A stretch of 62,419 bases of DNA from CBDUQN01 sp965369375 (GCA_965369375.1 CBDUQN010000009.1:1-62419); one strand, 5' to 3'; positions 8,614-17,269 are shown, counted from the first letter of the stretch. Notes: generated from the letters alone by a model not told the origin. Program-made: numbers and translations.

Positions 8614-9876
8614 CTACTTGATAGCGGCCTTCAGCGCGACCTGGATCCTGAAATCCTTGTAAATGCTGTCGCCGAGGGACATCTGATCCCCGTACTGCAG
8701 CTCTTCCACGTAAACCGTCTTGAGCTGTGAGAGCTCGAGCATGGCGGACACGGTGTCCGTCAGCTTGTACATCCAGTTCCAGAAGAAGATCGTGTTCTCC
8801 GTGACGAGCGGCCCGTTTCCCTCACCGACGGGGTAGAGCACATGGTCGTTCTTCGGATCGTCGATGCCGGCGCCGAAGTTCAGGAGGTGCCGCGCGCTCG
8901 GCTTGATGGTGAGCTGTCCCCACCCGCCGATCGCCGAGATCGCATCTCCCGTATAGGGGTTGATGCCCTGAAGCACGCCGCCGAGGTAGGTGCCGAGATT
9001 TCGCCCGAGAAAGAACTCGCCGGAGAACGAGACGTGCTCGGTGATCGTTGACTTGAAATCGGCGCAGATCGACCACGATTCCACGTCGTACTCCTCGAAC
9101 CGCTCTGTGGTGGTGTTCGAATCGGTGTAGGCTTCCTTTGCAAAGTGTCCCGACGCGCCGATCGCGGCGAAGCCGTTTTCACCCCAGTGAAAATCGAAAC
9201 CGAGACGGTACTGGAATGTCGGTATACCCGCGTCAGCGCCGTCGTCTATCAGGTCGCCGTCGAAATCGGCGCCGATCGTCCGGGCGATTGCGAAATCAGC
9301 CTTGAGAATCATGTCGCTCTTGTCTCCGTACCAGGTGGAAAAACGGAACTGCGGCCTGCGGTAGCCGATATTTCCGATTCCCCAGCAGACGGTGTAGTTT
9401 ACCGTCTGCGGCACGAGGGGTGAGAGGACATCGCTCGTCTGTCCGGCGAGCGCGGACCAATGACCCTTGCCGAATTTGAGATAGGCGTGTCTGAGCATCG
9501 GGGCCGCCCTGTTCTCCATCGAGTTGTAGGTGAGCGGTTGGACACCGAGGCCTTGGAAATCGATCTCGAGCTTCGCATCGGTCCTGAGACCCCGCTGCTT
9601 GTCCAGCCACCAGAAATCGACGGCGAAACGCGTCTCTCTCGCGGTGATGCTCGTCACGGCGTTTTTCTCTTCGGGGAGCACCCTGATGGCGAAATTCCCC
9701 GAGAGGACCCTCGCGTCGTCGTACGCGAAATCCGCTTTGAAGTAGCCGCCGAACTTGAAGCCGTACGATGGTCCGTCGTCTTTTCCTTTTTCTTCCGCCG
9801 GCTCCGCGGCGAAGGAGATAGAGGCGAGAACGAGAATGACTAGCATGGAAAGAGAAGCCGAAGCGATGCGTTTCAT
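8614..9876 (-). CDS. outer-membrane porin (DcaP-like beta-barrel)
   Basis: A 420-residue protein with a clear signal peptide (MKRIASASLSMLVILVLAS, cleavage after SFA) followed by alternating hydrophobic/polar strands and many aromatic girdle residues. The start of the mature barrel (GYFKADFAYDD) and the overall plan resemble DcaP-like porins. The gene has its own strong promoter (9939-9967) and a GGGGAGG ribosome site. It should form an outer-membrane channel for small solutes, but no substrate can be inferred. It is convergent with the membrane/TPR gene. Confidence 0.8.
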   Translation of the reverse strand: MKRIASASLSMLVILVLASISFAAEPAEEKGKDDGPSYGFKFGGYFKADFAYDDARVLSGNFAIRVLPEEKNAVTSITARETRFAVDFWWLDKQRGLRTDAKLEIDFQGLGVQPLTYNSMENRAAPMLRHAYLKFGKGHWSALAGQTSDVLSPLVPQTVNYTVCWGIGNIGYRRPQFRFSTWYGDKSDMILKADFAIARTIGADFDGDLIDDGADAGIPTFQYRLGFDFHWGENGFAAIGASGHFAKEAYTDSNTTTERFEEYDVESWSICADFKSTITEHVSFSGEFFLGRNLGTYLGGVLQGINPYTGDAISAIGGWGQLTIKPSARHLLNFGAGIDDPKNDHVLYPVGEGNGPLVTENTIFFWNWMYKLTDTVSAMLELSQLKTVYVEELQYGDQMSLGDSIYKDFRIQVALKAAIK

Positions 9877-9938
9877 GATTTCCTCCCCTGCAAAAGAAGG
9901 TACAGAGTTAATTCAGAAAGAAACAACAGTACGAGAAG

Positions 9939-9967
9939 TATTTATGGAGAAATATCCCGATTGTCAA
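9939..9967 (-). promoter_or_regulatory. sigma70-type promoter of the porin gene
   Basis: On the minus strand there is a perfect TTGACA (+ strand 9962-9967), a 17-base spacer and TAAATA (9939-9944). The leader to the porin ATG at 9876 would be about 55 bases and ends in a strong GGGGAGG ribosome site. Confidence 0.7.
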
Positions 9968-9994
9968 ACGATTTCGTTTTGGAACAGCGTCAAG

Positions 9995-11569
9995 CTATTT
10001 CATTGCATCGTTTCGGAGCAGCGTCCAATCGCCCGCGCTCTCTATTGATCTGAAGCCTCGCGTGTGATGCGATACGGAGCCCGCGCCACGGATCAACAGG
10101 TAATCGACATTTCGGTAGCTCCCGTCATATTTTTCGAAGCGCCCGGCCCATTCGAGGTAGCGCGGCAGCCTGCTCACCGGCACCGCTCTTCGAACGATAC
10201 TGAAGCGGTAGTCGACCGTCTTCGTGCACGCGACGCCGAGAGACCACGTTATATAGTAGCTCGGAAAATGGATGTAGACGGGGTTTCCGCGAAAGCGAAA
10301 TTCGTACATGAGGCCGGAGAGTATGCGGCCGGACGATCCGTCGGGAAGCATGCTCTTCGTGAAGGCGCGGTTTTCCCTGTTGAATGCAACGAAGTACCAG
10401 GCGTTCAGGGCGAGGTGCGCGGCGCACACCGCGCAGATGAAGAGGGCCGCGAGGCGCGATGAGCGCCCGACCGCCCGCAGACCGGCGAGCGTGGCGGCGG
10501 ACAGGAGAAGAAATACGGAGAAACGCTGGTACAGTATCGACTGCTGTGGAATCTCCCGCGGGAGAAACAAGAAGCAGATGATAGCGCAGGAAAGAAATGC
10601 ATAAGCGTATTGTTTCCGCCCGTGCATCTCCGTGCGGTGCCCCCGCCCGCGCTCAACGCAACGATCGCCTCTCCCGCGCTCCACACCGCCTGCGTCCGCT
10701 CTTTTTCGAAGAGAGAGCACGGCGGCCGGAACAATGATACAGAGCGAGAAAAACACTCCCGCAACGAGCCCTTTTCCGCCCTCGAAGAGATGGGCGTTGT
10801 CCAGATAGAGGAAGCTCTTACGCTCGACAAATGTCTTTAGGTAATCCGCACGATAGTAATGAACGAGATAATCCCTTACTCCCTCGCCCCCGTAGCTCGC
10901 CGCCTCTGTTGTCCACCATACGACAAAAAGAAAAACGAATGGCGCCGCCGCCGCGAGGATGCCGATGAGGCGCTCGAGTGAATTCCGTTTGGAGAATACG
11001 AGACACAAGACGAGCAGCAGGAGCGCAAAGAGGCCGGAGAGAATGTGAATGAAAAAGAGCGAGGCGAGAAGGATGGCCACCCCGGCGAGTGGAGCGCCAC
11101 GTCCGCGTTCGAGGTATTCGATCGTGAACGAGAAAAGCAGCAGCACAACCGGGATCGAAAAGGCGAAGCCGACGAATCCCCACGTTACGCTGTAGTTGTA
11201 TATGCAGAGAAAGGACAGAAGCGAAAGCCAACGGTTGCCGCCGAGCTTCATGATTGCGAACAGAGCGGAGAGCGGAAGCAGGACGGCATAAATACAGAAG
11301 AAGATCTTGTTCGCGATTTCAACGGATGGAAAGATCCTCGCGCTGCAAAAGAGTGTGTGAAAGACATTCGGATTGGGAAACAGATCGATCGAATAGTATT
11401 CGGAGAACCGATTCGTCGTCTCATCGTAATGTCTGTTGATCGTGGCGGTGGCCAGGTGATTCGGCAGATCGGTGAATGGGTAGAGCCGCGACGTCGAAAG
11501 CACAACGAGGTGCGACGCAAAAAGGAGGATGAGGATCACCCAGAAGAGCATGCTGCGGTTCGATTTCAT
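9995..11569 (-). CDS. polytopic membrane protein, possible glycosyltransferase-like
   Basis: A 524-residue integral membrane protein with about ten to twelve hydrophobic helices. The ATG at 11569 with GGAG upstream is preferred; a TTG at 11635 would add 22 residues. The first periplasmic loop holds TDLPNHLA, an acidic segment reminiscent of the DxD/ExD loops of GT-C type transferases but not diagnostic, and the last 80 residues are soluble. A basic, Arg/Gly-rich loop lies near residue 290. The function is not recognised; a role in envelope glycan or lipid modification is a guess. Confidence 0.68.
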   Translation of the reverse strand: MKSNRSMLFWVILILLFASHLVVLSTSRLYPFTDLPNHLATATINRHYDETTNRFSEYYSIDLFPNPNVFHTLFCSARIFPSVEIANKIFFCIYAVLLPLSALFAIMKLGGNRWLSLLSFLCIYNYSVTWGFVGFAFSIPVVLLLFSFTIEYLERGRGAPLAGVAILLASLFFIHILSGLFALLLLVLCLVFSKRNSLERLIGILAAAAPFVFLFVVWWTTEAASYGGEGVRDYLVHYYRADYLKTFVERKSFLYLDNAHLFEGGKGLVAGVFFSLCIIVPAAVLSLRKRADAGGVERGRGDRCVERGRGHRTEMHGRKQYAYAFLSCAIICFLFLPREIPQQSILYQRFSVFLLLSAATLAGLRAVGRSSRLAALFICAVCAAHLALNAWYFVAFNRENRAFTKSMLPDGSSGRILSGLMYEFRFRGNPVYIHFPSYYITWSLGVACTKTVDYRFSIVRRAVPVSRLPRYLEWAGRFEKYDGSYRNVDYLLIRGAGSVSHHTRGFRSIESAGDWTLLRNDAMK

Positions 11570-11668
11570 GCGGCTCCGTCCCACCGTGAGAGCGCGTAAT
11601 TTGATCGCAAATGCATCAAGGGGAATACTACTCAATGGGAATAGAGGCTGGCAACGGAGATTCTCGTC

Positions 11669-12580
11669 TTACCCGATCTCGACCATCCGCTCGATCGCGC
11701 CGAGGGCGCGTGCGGCTATCGCCTCGGGGACGGTTATGCGGGGCTCGAGCGTTTCGAGCGAGGCGAGAATCTTCTCGAGCGTGATCTTCTTCATGTTCGG
11801 GCAGATCGCCTGTTTTGATGCCGGGATGAATCGTTTCGCGGGGTACTCCTTCGAGAGACGGTAGCAGATGCCCGTTTCCGTTCCGACAATGAAGGTTTCG
11901 GCATCGTTCTCACCGGCGCATCGAATCATGCCGCTTGTCCCGAGGACGGCGTCTGCGACCGCCGCAACATCGGGCCTGACCTCCGGGTGCACCATTACGA
12001 AGGCGCCGGGGTTCTTCTTGCGAAGCGTCTCGATCTGCTCCGCGAAGATCTTTTGATGGGAGGGACAGTACCCCCTCCAGAGAATCATCTTCCGCTCCAT
12101 CTGCGATGAGACCCAACCGCCGAGGTACTGGTCGGGGCCGAATATGATCTCACGTTCGGAAGGAATTGACTCGATCACCTTCAATGCGTTTGCGGAGGTG
12201 CAGCAGATGTCGGTGTGGGATTTCACCTCGGCGCTGGAATTGACGTACATGACGACGGCGGCTCCCGGGTGCTTTGCCTTCAGCCCGAGGAGATCGTCGG
12301 CGCTCAGCATGTCCGCCATGGGGCACCCGGCGCGCGGATCGGGCAGTATCACCGTTTTGGCCGGAGAGAGTATCGAGGCGGTTTCCGCCATGAAATGGAC
12401 ACCGCAAAAGATGATGACCTCATGATCGAGCCGCTGCGCGAGCCTGCTCAGATCGAGGGAATCACCGAGATAATCGGCGATGTCCTGGATATCGGGCGGC
12501 TGGTAGTTATGGCAGAGGATCACGGCCCCTCTGTCCAGCTTGAGCTGCGCGATTTTTCGGATTAACTCGTTCCTGGGCAT
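11669..12580 (-). CDS. nadA: quinolinate synthase
   Basis: A 303-residue NadA that condenses iminoaspartate with dihydroxyacetone phosphate to quinolinate in NAD synthesis. The three cysteines that hold its oxygen-sensitive [4Fe-4S] cluster are in the RAGCPMAD, RGYCPSH and AICPNM segments. The CHNYQ and YVNSSAEVK segments are also typical. It is the last gene of the iscS-iscU-nadA run on the minus strand, three bases after iscU, so the assembly proteins and an Fe-S client enzyme are co-transcribed. No nadB or nadC is present in the window. Confidence 0.95.
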   Translation of the reverse strand: MPRNELIRKIAQLKLDRGAVILCHNYQPPDIQDIADYLGDSLDLSRLAQRLDHEVIIFCGVHFMAETASILSPAKTVILPDPRAGCPMADMLSADDLLGLKAKHPGAAVVMYVNSSAEVKSHTDICCTSANALKVIESIPSEREIIFGPDQYLGGWVSSQMERKMILWRGYCPSHQKIFAEQIETLRKKNPGAFVMVHPEVRPDVAAVADAVLGTSGMIRCAGENDAETFIVGTETGICYRLSKEYPAKRFIPASKQAICPNMKKITLEKILASLETLEPRITVPEAIAARALGAIERMVEIG

Positions 12581-12583
12581 TTC

Positions 12584-13159
12584 CTATTCGGCAATCTTCG
12601 TCCCGCAGCTCGGGCAGGCCTTCTCCTTCTTTCCGACAAGTTTCCCGCAGCCGGCGCATCTCGTAAAAGCCACCCTGCATCCCTTGCAGATCGGCGGCGC
12701 CTCCTCGATCTCGTGATCGCAGTAGGGGCAGATTTCGTGTTCGATCCGCTCCTGAGGCGCCTCTTTCTTCTTCGCGGGCTCGCCCGTTTTCAGCCGCTCG
12801 CGGTAATCCTCGATGGCATTGTGCAGGGCGTCGGCGCCGAGGTTCGAGCAGTGCATCTTGTTCTTCGGCAGACCGCCGAGCTCTTCGGCGACCTGGGCAT
12901 TCGTTATTTTCATCGCCTCGTCGAGCGTCTTGCCCAGCGCCAACTCACTTACCATGCTCGAGACGGCGATCGCCGCGCCGCAGCCGAATGTCTTGAACTT
13001 GACAGCCTCTATGCGATCGTCTTTCACCTTGATCATGAATGTCATCATGTCACCGCACACCGGATTTCCGACTTCACCGATACCATCGGGATCTTCGAGT
13101 TCGCCGACGTTTCGCGGATTCATGAAGTGGTCCATAACCGTGTTACTATAGAGAGCCAT
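12584..13159 (-). CDS. iscU: IscU/NifU-type Fe-S scaffold with C-terminal zinc ribbons
   Basis: A 191-residue protein; the ATG at 13159 has an AGAGGAAG ribosome site and overlaps the end of iscS. Residues 1-125 are an IscU domain with the three cluster cysteines (C35, C60, C104) and the exchange aspartate D37. After a Lys/Glu linker, residues 140-191 hold four CxxC pairs (CPYC, CKGC, CAGC, CPSC), which look like two rubredoxin-like zinc ribbons. This extension is absent from ordinary IscU and from NifU, whose C-terminal domains are of other types. The scaffold role is firm; the ribbons may bind zinc or a partner. Confidence 0.9.
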   Translation of the reverse strand: MALYSNTVMDHFMNPRNVGELEDPDGIGEVGNPVCGDMMTFMIKVKDDRIEAVKFKTFGCGAAIAVSSMVSELALGKTLDEAMKITNAQVAEELGGLPKNKMHCSNLGADALHNAIEDYRERLKTGEPAKKKEAPQERIEHEICPYCDHEIEEAPPICKGCRVAFTRCAGCGKLVGKKEKACPSCGTKIAE

Positions 13160-14336
13160 TTTGCTTCCTCTTGTAAAGGGGTGACATCTCGCGCAGGCGC
13201 GAGACAACGGGTTTTATCGCCGACACGACCGCGTCGGCATCCTCACGAGTGTTTTCGGCGCCAATGGTGAATACGATGGATCCCTGCGCCGTCGCGGCGT
13301 CGAGACCTATTGCATCCAGCACGTGGCTGTGTTTGAGCGCCTTGGACGTGCAGGCCGATCCGCTCGCCGCCATGATTCCGCGCTGATCGAGAAAGAGCAG
13401 GAGCCCCTCCCCTTCGATATACTTGATGCAGAAGCTCGCGTGGTTCGGGAGACGCCGCTCCGGATGCCCGGTCGGGATGACATCCTCGAGCTCCGAGGGA
13501 AGCCGGGCGATGAGCGTGTCCCGTACCGGTGCGAGTTTCGATGCGATTGCTACGATCTCGGAAGCCGCCGCCTCGGCTGCCGCGCCCATGCCGGCGATCG
13601 CCGGGATGTTTTCCTGTCCCGCGCGCAGGTTCCGCTCCTGAACCCCGCCGGTGATGATCGGTCTGACCGGCGCGCCCCTGCGGAGAACGAGGGCCGCCGC
13701 ACCGGGCGGGCCGCCGAAGTTCTGTCCCGCAAGGCTGAGCGCATTGACATTCAATTGTTCTATGTCGACGGGGATCATCCCCGCCGAGCCCCACGCATCG
13801 GTGTGCATCGGCACATTTGCTCCGCGGCAAATTGCGGCGAGCTCATCTATAGGTTCGATTGTTCCGATTTCGGTGCTTGCATGGATGATGGAGACGAGAG
13901 CCGCTCCGCCCGAGAGCGCCTTTTCGAGATCGTCCGGGGAGACGAAACCGTGATGATCGACGGGAAGCTGGACGAGCTCGAATTCTTCCTTCTCGAGCGT
14001 CTTGGCGGCATTGAGCACCGAGTGGTGCTCGATCGCCGAGATAATGATGCGGTTGGATTTCTTTTTGCGGGCCCGGGCGATGCCCTTGACGGCGAGGTTG
14101 TTCGCTTCCGAACCGGTCGCGGTAAAAATGAGCTCATTGGGATCCGCACCGATGAGCGCGGCAACCTGGGCGCGGGCCTTGCCAAGAGCCTCGGCCGCGG
14201 CCTGCCCCCTCGCATGCACGCTCTGGGGATTGCCTGACCCGCCCTCGAGAAGGGGGATCATCGCTGTGAGGGCTTCGGTCCGCACGGGCGAAGCGGCAAT
14301 GTGATCCATATATATCTCTTTCGGCATATCTTGCAT
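13146..14336 (-). CDS. iscS: cysteine desulfurase (IscS/NifS) homologue lacking the PLP lysine
   Basis: A 396-residue fold type I aminotransferase-family protein collinear with E. coli IscS. The sulfur-carrying cysteine is present (C329 in ASGSACTS), as are H104 and D180. The lysine that binds PLP (E. coli K206 in AHKFYGPKG) is replaced: the segment reads LAGQNFGGPPG, with Asn at 206. Two further PLP contacts are changed, N155 to Thr and Q183 to Gly. It probably does not bind PLP covalently, as described for the Archaeoglobus fulgidus IscS, and may serve as a cysteine donor or structural partner of the adjacent IscU. Desulfurase activity should not be assumed. Confidence 0.88.
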   Translation of the reverse strand: MQDMPKEIYMDHIAASPVRTEALTAMIPLLEGGSGNPQSVHARGQAAAEALGKARAQVAALIGADPNELIFTATGSEANNLAVKGIARARKKKSNRIIISAIEHHSVLNAAKTLEKEEFELVQLPVDHHGFVSPDDLEKALSGGAALVSIIHASTEIGTIEPIDELAAICRGANVPMHTDAWGSAGMIPVDIEQLNVNALSLAGQNFGGPPGAAALVLRRGAPVRPIITGGVQERNLRAGQENIPAIAGMGAAAEAAASEIVAIASKLAPVRDTLIARLPSELEDVIPTGHPERRLPNHASFCIKYIEGEGLLLFLDQRGIMAASGSACTSKALKHSHVLDAIGLDAATAQGSIVFTIGAENTREDADAVVSAIKPVVSRLREMSPLYKRKQNGSL

Positions 14337-14360
14337 TTCCGTTCCTCGTTGGGGCGCAGA

Positions 14361-14386
14361 AAGGATCCAGATTTTACCGGATCCTT
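14361..14386. promoter_or_regulatory. perfect 8-bp inverted repeat upstream of iscS
   Basis: AAGGATCC, a ten-base loop and GGATCCTT lie 25 bases before the iscS start. A little further out are two copies of the self-complementary TCCGGA (14402-14407, 14416-14421). The arrangement fits an operator or a leader hairpin for the iscS-iscU-nadA operon. No known regulator motif was recognised. Confidence 0.35.
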
Positions 14387-14441
14387 ATGTACCGTCGCTT
14401 GTCCGGAAGCGCAACTCCGGATAAGTTTCATCAGGAATAAT

Positions 14442-14460
14442 TTAAAATATCATATTTTAA
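14442..14460. promoter_or_regulatory. 19-bp AT-rich palindrome between divergent genes
   Basis: TTAAAATAT, one central C, then ATATTTTAA form a perfect palindrome in the 342-base gap between iscS (minus) and the secreted repeat protein (plus). It lies about 105 bases from the iscS start and could be an operator serving either side. The rest of the gap, apart from the features listed here, shows nothing recognisable. Confidence 0.4.
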
Positions 14461-14678
14461 TTGGAAAGAAAAATCAATCGGTAATGCGCAGGGATGCGCC
14501 GGGATAATAATGAGGTGACTCATGCATATGATTCGGCATCAGATAGATGATCGGCAATGAGCTGCCGGATGGGCTCGAGCAGGCGGCACCCGGCGGTGCA
14601 TTGCAGGATGCCCAAAACGCAGTATCTTATTATTGGGAGATTGATCAATCTCAGAAAAATGCGAAAGGAGGACCTTTC

Positions 14679-15905
14679 ATGTTATCGAAGCGAGGATTTT
14701 TCGTCTTGGCAGTGACATGCGCATTATTGCTTGTCCATGAAGGGATTTCCGCACAGAAGAAATCAGAGAAGCGGGAGAGAAAAAGCGAGAGCAGGGAAAC
14801 GAAAAGCGAGAGCCGTGAGGCGAAAAGTGAGAGCAGGGAGGCGAAAAGCGAGAGCCGGGAGACGAAGAGCGCGAGCAGTGCGCATTCCCGCGGCAATTCG
14901 GATTCATCTCGCCGGTCACCTTCCAACAGCTCCAGCAACAGAACGGCCGGAAGCAATAAGAGCGGCGACTCTAAGATAAGCCGTAATTCTCGCGACCGGT
15001 CATCCTCGAATCAATCCGGCTGGCGCGATTCTGCGAAGCGCGATTCTGCGAGGCGTGACGGAGGTGCAAGCAACACGCGTAATAGTTCCAGGACTGCGGG
15101 TGATCGGCGCACCACCAGCGACAGGGAGTGGCGAAGGGCTGGAAATGCCGGGAACGAGAGAAGACGCAGCATCAGCAGCAGGAGAATAAAAGCTAAGGAT
15201 CGCAATGATAGGGGAAACGGGAGATGGGATGGCGATAGCGACGGACGAGCAACCATTAATCGCAGGCCGCATGATCGAAGAAAGCCCCCCTACGTCCCAC
15301 CCGCGCCGGACTGTTGGGATTACGATTACTGCGATATAATAATAGAAGAGCATTTCTGGATCACAGAGATAAACGAGGTTATTTACCACCCGATTTTCAT
15401 CCCCATCGGAGCATTGATCCCCGAAAAGATCGATCCAGTTTTCATCGCCAGGATCGATTCGCTCGTAGAAGAGGGATTGGGGAACGATAGGCTCGTCTGC
15501 CTTCTCCAGATGACCAGGCCGTTCGAAGGTTACGAGCTGTATGAGATCTTTGAGGAATTGGAGGATTTCGAAGTTCTTCGAAAGCTGACTGACAGGGCAT
15601 TCATTGTTCATGTTGCTGCGGGATTGCTATACGATATCATCGATCATCCCCTCGTCGGATGGATCGACGAATACCGGAGCGTCTACAAATACAGGCCCGA
15701 CGAGTGGGATTCGTATCAGTTGACCTTCCTCCATCTCATGGAGCAGGGCTGTCCCGGGTTTGTGCGGGAGCTTGAAATGATGGGGATTCCGCTCGTGCGG
15801 ACTCCCCATCCATATGTTTCGTGCTACTGCGTTATCGTCGATATCAATCGCGTGCCGGAGCTTGCCGATCTGTGGTGGGTGTACGAAGTTTCGGCGCTCG
15901 AGTAG
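14679..15905 (+). CDS. secreted Ser/Arg-rich repeat protein with protease-prodomain-like C-terminus
   Basis: A 408-residue protein; the ATG at 14679 has an AAAGGAGG ribosome site and begins a signal peptide (FFVLAVTCALLLVHEGISA). Residues 30-200 are low complexity, dominated by Ser, Arg, Lys, Glu and Asn, with four 7-residue units of the type K-S-E-S-R-E-A/T, and are surely disordered. Residues 215-408 fold differently: two segments follow the pattern of subtilase prodomains (inhibitor I9-like), for example RAFIVHVAAGLLYDII and HPLVGWIDEY. No protease domain follows. It could be a protease inhibitor or chaperone-like secreted protein; this is inference. Confidence 0.65.
   Translation: MLSKRGFFVLAVTCALLLVHEGISAQKKSEKRERKSESRETKSESREAKSESREAKSESRETKSASSAHSRGNSDSSRRSPSNSSSNRTAGSNKSGDSKISRNSRDRSSSNQSGWRDSAKRDSARRDGGASNTRNSSRTAGDRRTTSDREWRRAGNAGNERRRSISSRRIKAKDRNDRGNGRWDGDSDGRATINRRPHDRRKPPYVPPAPDCWDYDYCDIIIEEHFWITEINEVIYHPIFIPIGALIPEKIDPVFIARIDSLVEEGLGNDRLVCLLQMTRPFEGYELYEIFEELEDFEVLRKLTDRAFIVHVAAGLLYDIIDHPLVGWIDEYRSVYKYRPDEWDSYQLTFLHLMEQGCPGFVRELEMMGIPLVRTPHPYVSCYCVIVDINRVPELADLWWVYEVSALE
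14781..14864 (+). repeat. four tandem 21-base repeats
   Basis: Four consecutive 21-base units (14781, 14802, 14823, 14844), differing at only a few positions, encode the K-S-E-S-R-E-A/T heptads of the secreted protein. A decayed fifth unit follows. The in-frame period suggests length variation between strains by slippage. Confidence 0.85.
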
Positions 15906-16189
15906 CATACGGCGGACAGACCGCTCCCGCCCTCTTTGAACTCACCATTTTTCTATGGAACCAACACCCCTCTATATTTTATAATTAATGTCTGCCCGAT
16001 CGCCTGACCGGGCGGGCTCGATTGAGGGATTTCAAGCATTTGTGTTGTGCACATGCTCGAGATCCTATTAATTTAGAGCTGATAGCCCGGCCTGGACGAA
16101 CAGCTGAAGAGAGGGCTTCCGAATTGTCCGACCTGGATGAATATCCGAGGAAAGGGCGTTCGAACGATTACTGGTATGGAGGGTTTTGC

Positions 16190-17269
16190 ATGAGTCGCAA
16201 TTCGAAACTGGCACATTCGATTATTCTCGCCGCGGTGCTGGTCGCCTTTCTCGCGACGGCCGTCTGCTTCGCGAGGGGCGCCGATAAGGCCCCGCGGTTC
16301 CACCTTCAGAAAAAGAGCGTTGCGCTCGGCGAATTCCTGGAAGGTGAGGACATAACGTACGTTTTTAAAGTTCGCAACACCGGCACGGCGGATCTCGAGA
16401 TCGTCAATGTACGGCCTGGGTGAGGCTGCGCAGTGGCCGACTACGACAAGGTCATACCTCCCGGGAAGGAGGGGAAGATAGAAGTCAAGATCTGGGGCAG
16501 TAAAGTACATCCGGGACATTTCCGGAAAAGCTATACGGCGACGACGAATGATCCCGAGAATCCCAAGATCGTGCTTACCATCAACGGCGACATAATGAAG
16601 GTGCTCGATTTCTCGAAACAGCTCTCGAAGACGGGATTCGTCGATGAGGATTTCAAATTGGAAACGATCATAACGGTTCTCCTGGACGATTCCATCACTA
16701 TCATGGGCTATCACTGGTCGCAGAAAAACAAGGATTCGATAATGCTCGAGGATCACATCGGTGTAGAAATCGAGGAGATCCTTGAACCGCCGAAATCAGA
16801 GAAAGGAAGAAAATATCGTCTCAAGCTCTGGAAGAAGAAAGAACTGAAAAGCGGTCACTACATGAGCGAACTGGTTCTCGAGACGAATTTCAAGGGGATG
16901 AAAGAGAAGGCGGTTCGTGTGAGGATAAGCGTGACTCCCGACGTAGAGGTTCATCCAAGAGCCATATTCATGGGCGAGATGCGGGTTGCGGAGGGAACGA
17001 GCAAGAGCTTCGAAAAAACATTCAGAGTCATTGCCGCCCGCGGTGATTCCTTGAAGGTGCTCGAGGTAATTCCGGATAGCAAAGAGATAACGGTAAATCT
17101 CAAAGAGCTCCATAAGGGCAGGGCATACCGGGGAACGGTTATGGTCCGCCCGGACGGCAATGTAGGACCATATTCAGGGTACCTGACGATTGTCACCAAC
17201 TACCCGGGGTACGAGAAGATAAGGCTTCTCGTCAAGGGGACCGTCAGGTCGGGGGTTCCCAAGAAATAA
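16190..17269 (+). CDS. DUF1573 protein with in-frame UGA at a conserved cysteine (candidate selenoprotein)
   Basis: Two open stretches in one frame (16190-16420 and 16424-17269) are separated by one TGA at 16421-16423. Read through, they form a 359-residue secreted protein with a signal peptide (ATG 16190, GGAGGG upstream) and a DUF1573 domain. The domain's invariant Cys-Gly-Cys reads NVRPG-[UGA]-GCAVADYD, so UGA stands exactly where the first cysteine is expected (residue 78). The flanks on both sides match the family (VRNTGTADLEI before; IPPGKEGKIEVK after), and the next 281 codons are clean. Selenocysteine is the best reading; a nonsense mutation is the alternative. About 220 further residues follow the DUF1573 domain and look like repeated beta-sandwich units. 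Most likely periplasmic; redox or metal role unknown. Confidence 0.72.
16433..16472 (+). promoter_or_regulatory. candidate bacterial SECIS hairpins downstream of the UGA
   Basis: Starting nine bases after the UGA, GTGGCC (16433-16438) can pair with GGTCAT (16450-16455; two G-U pairs), enclosing an 11-base loop whose first base is G. A second hairpin, CCTCC/GGAGG (16457-16461, 16468-16472), has a six-base loop with GGG. The distance from the UGA to the loop is 15 or 38 bases, at the edges of the usual bacterial SECIS range. Both were found by eye. Confidence 0.35.
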
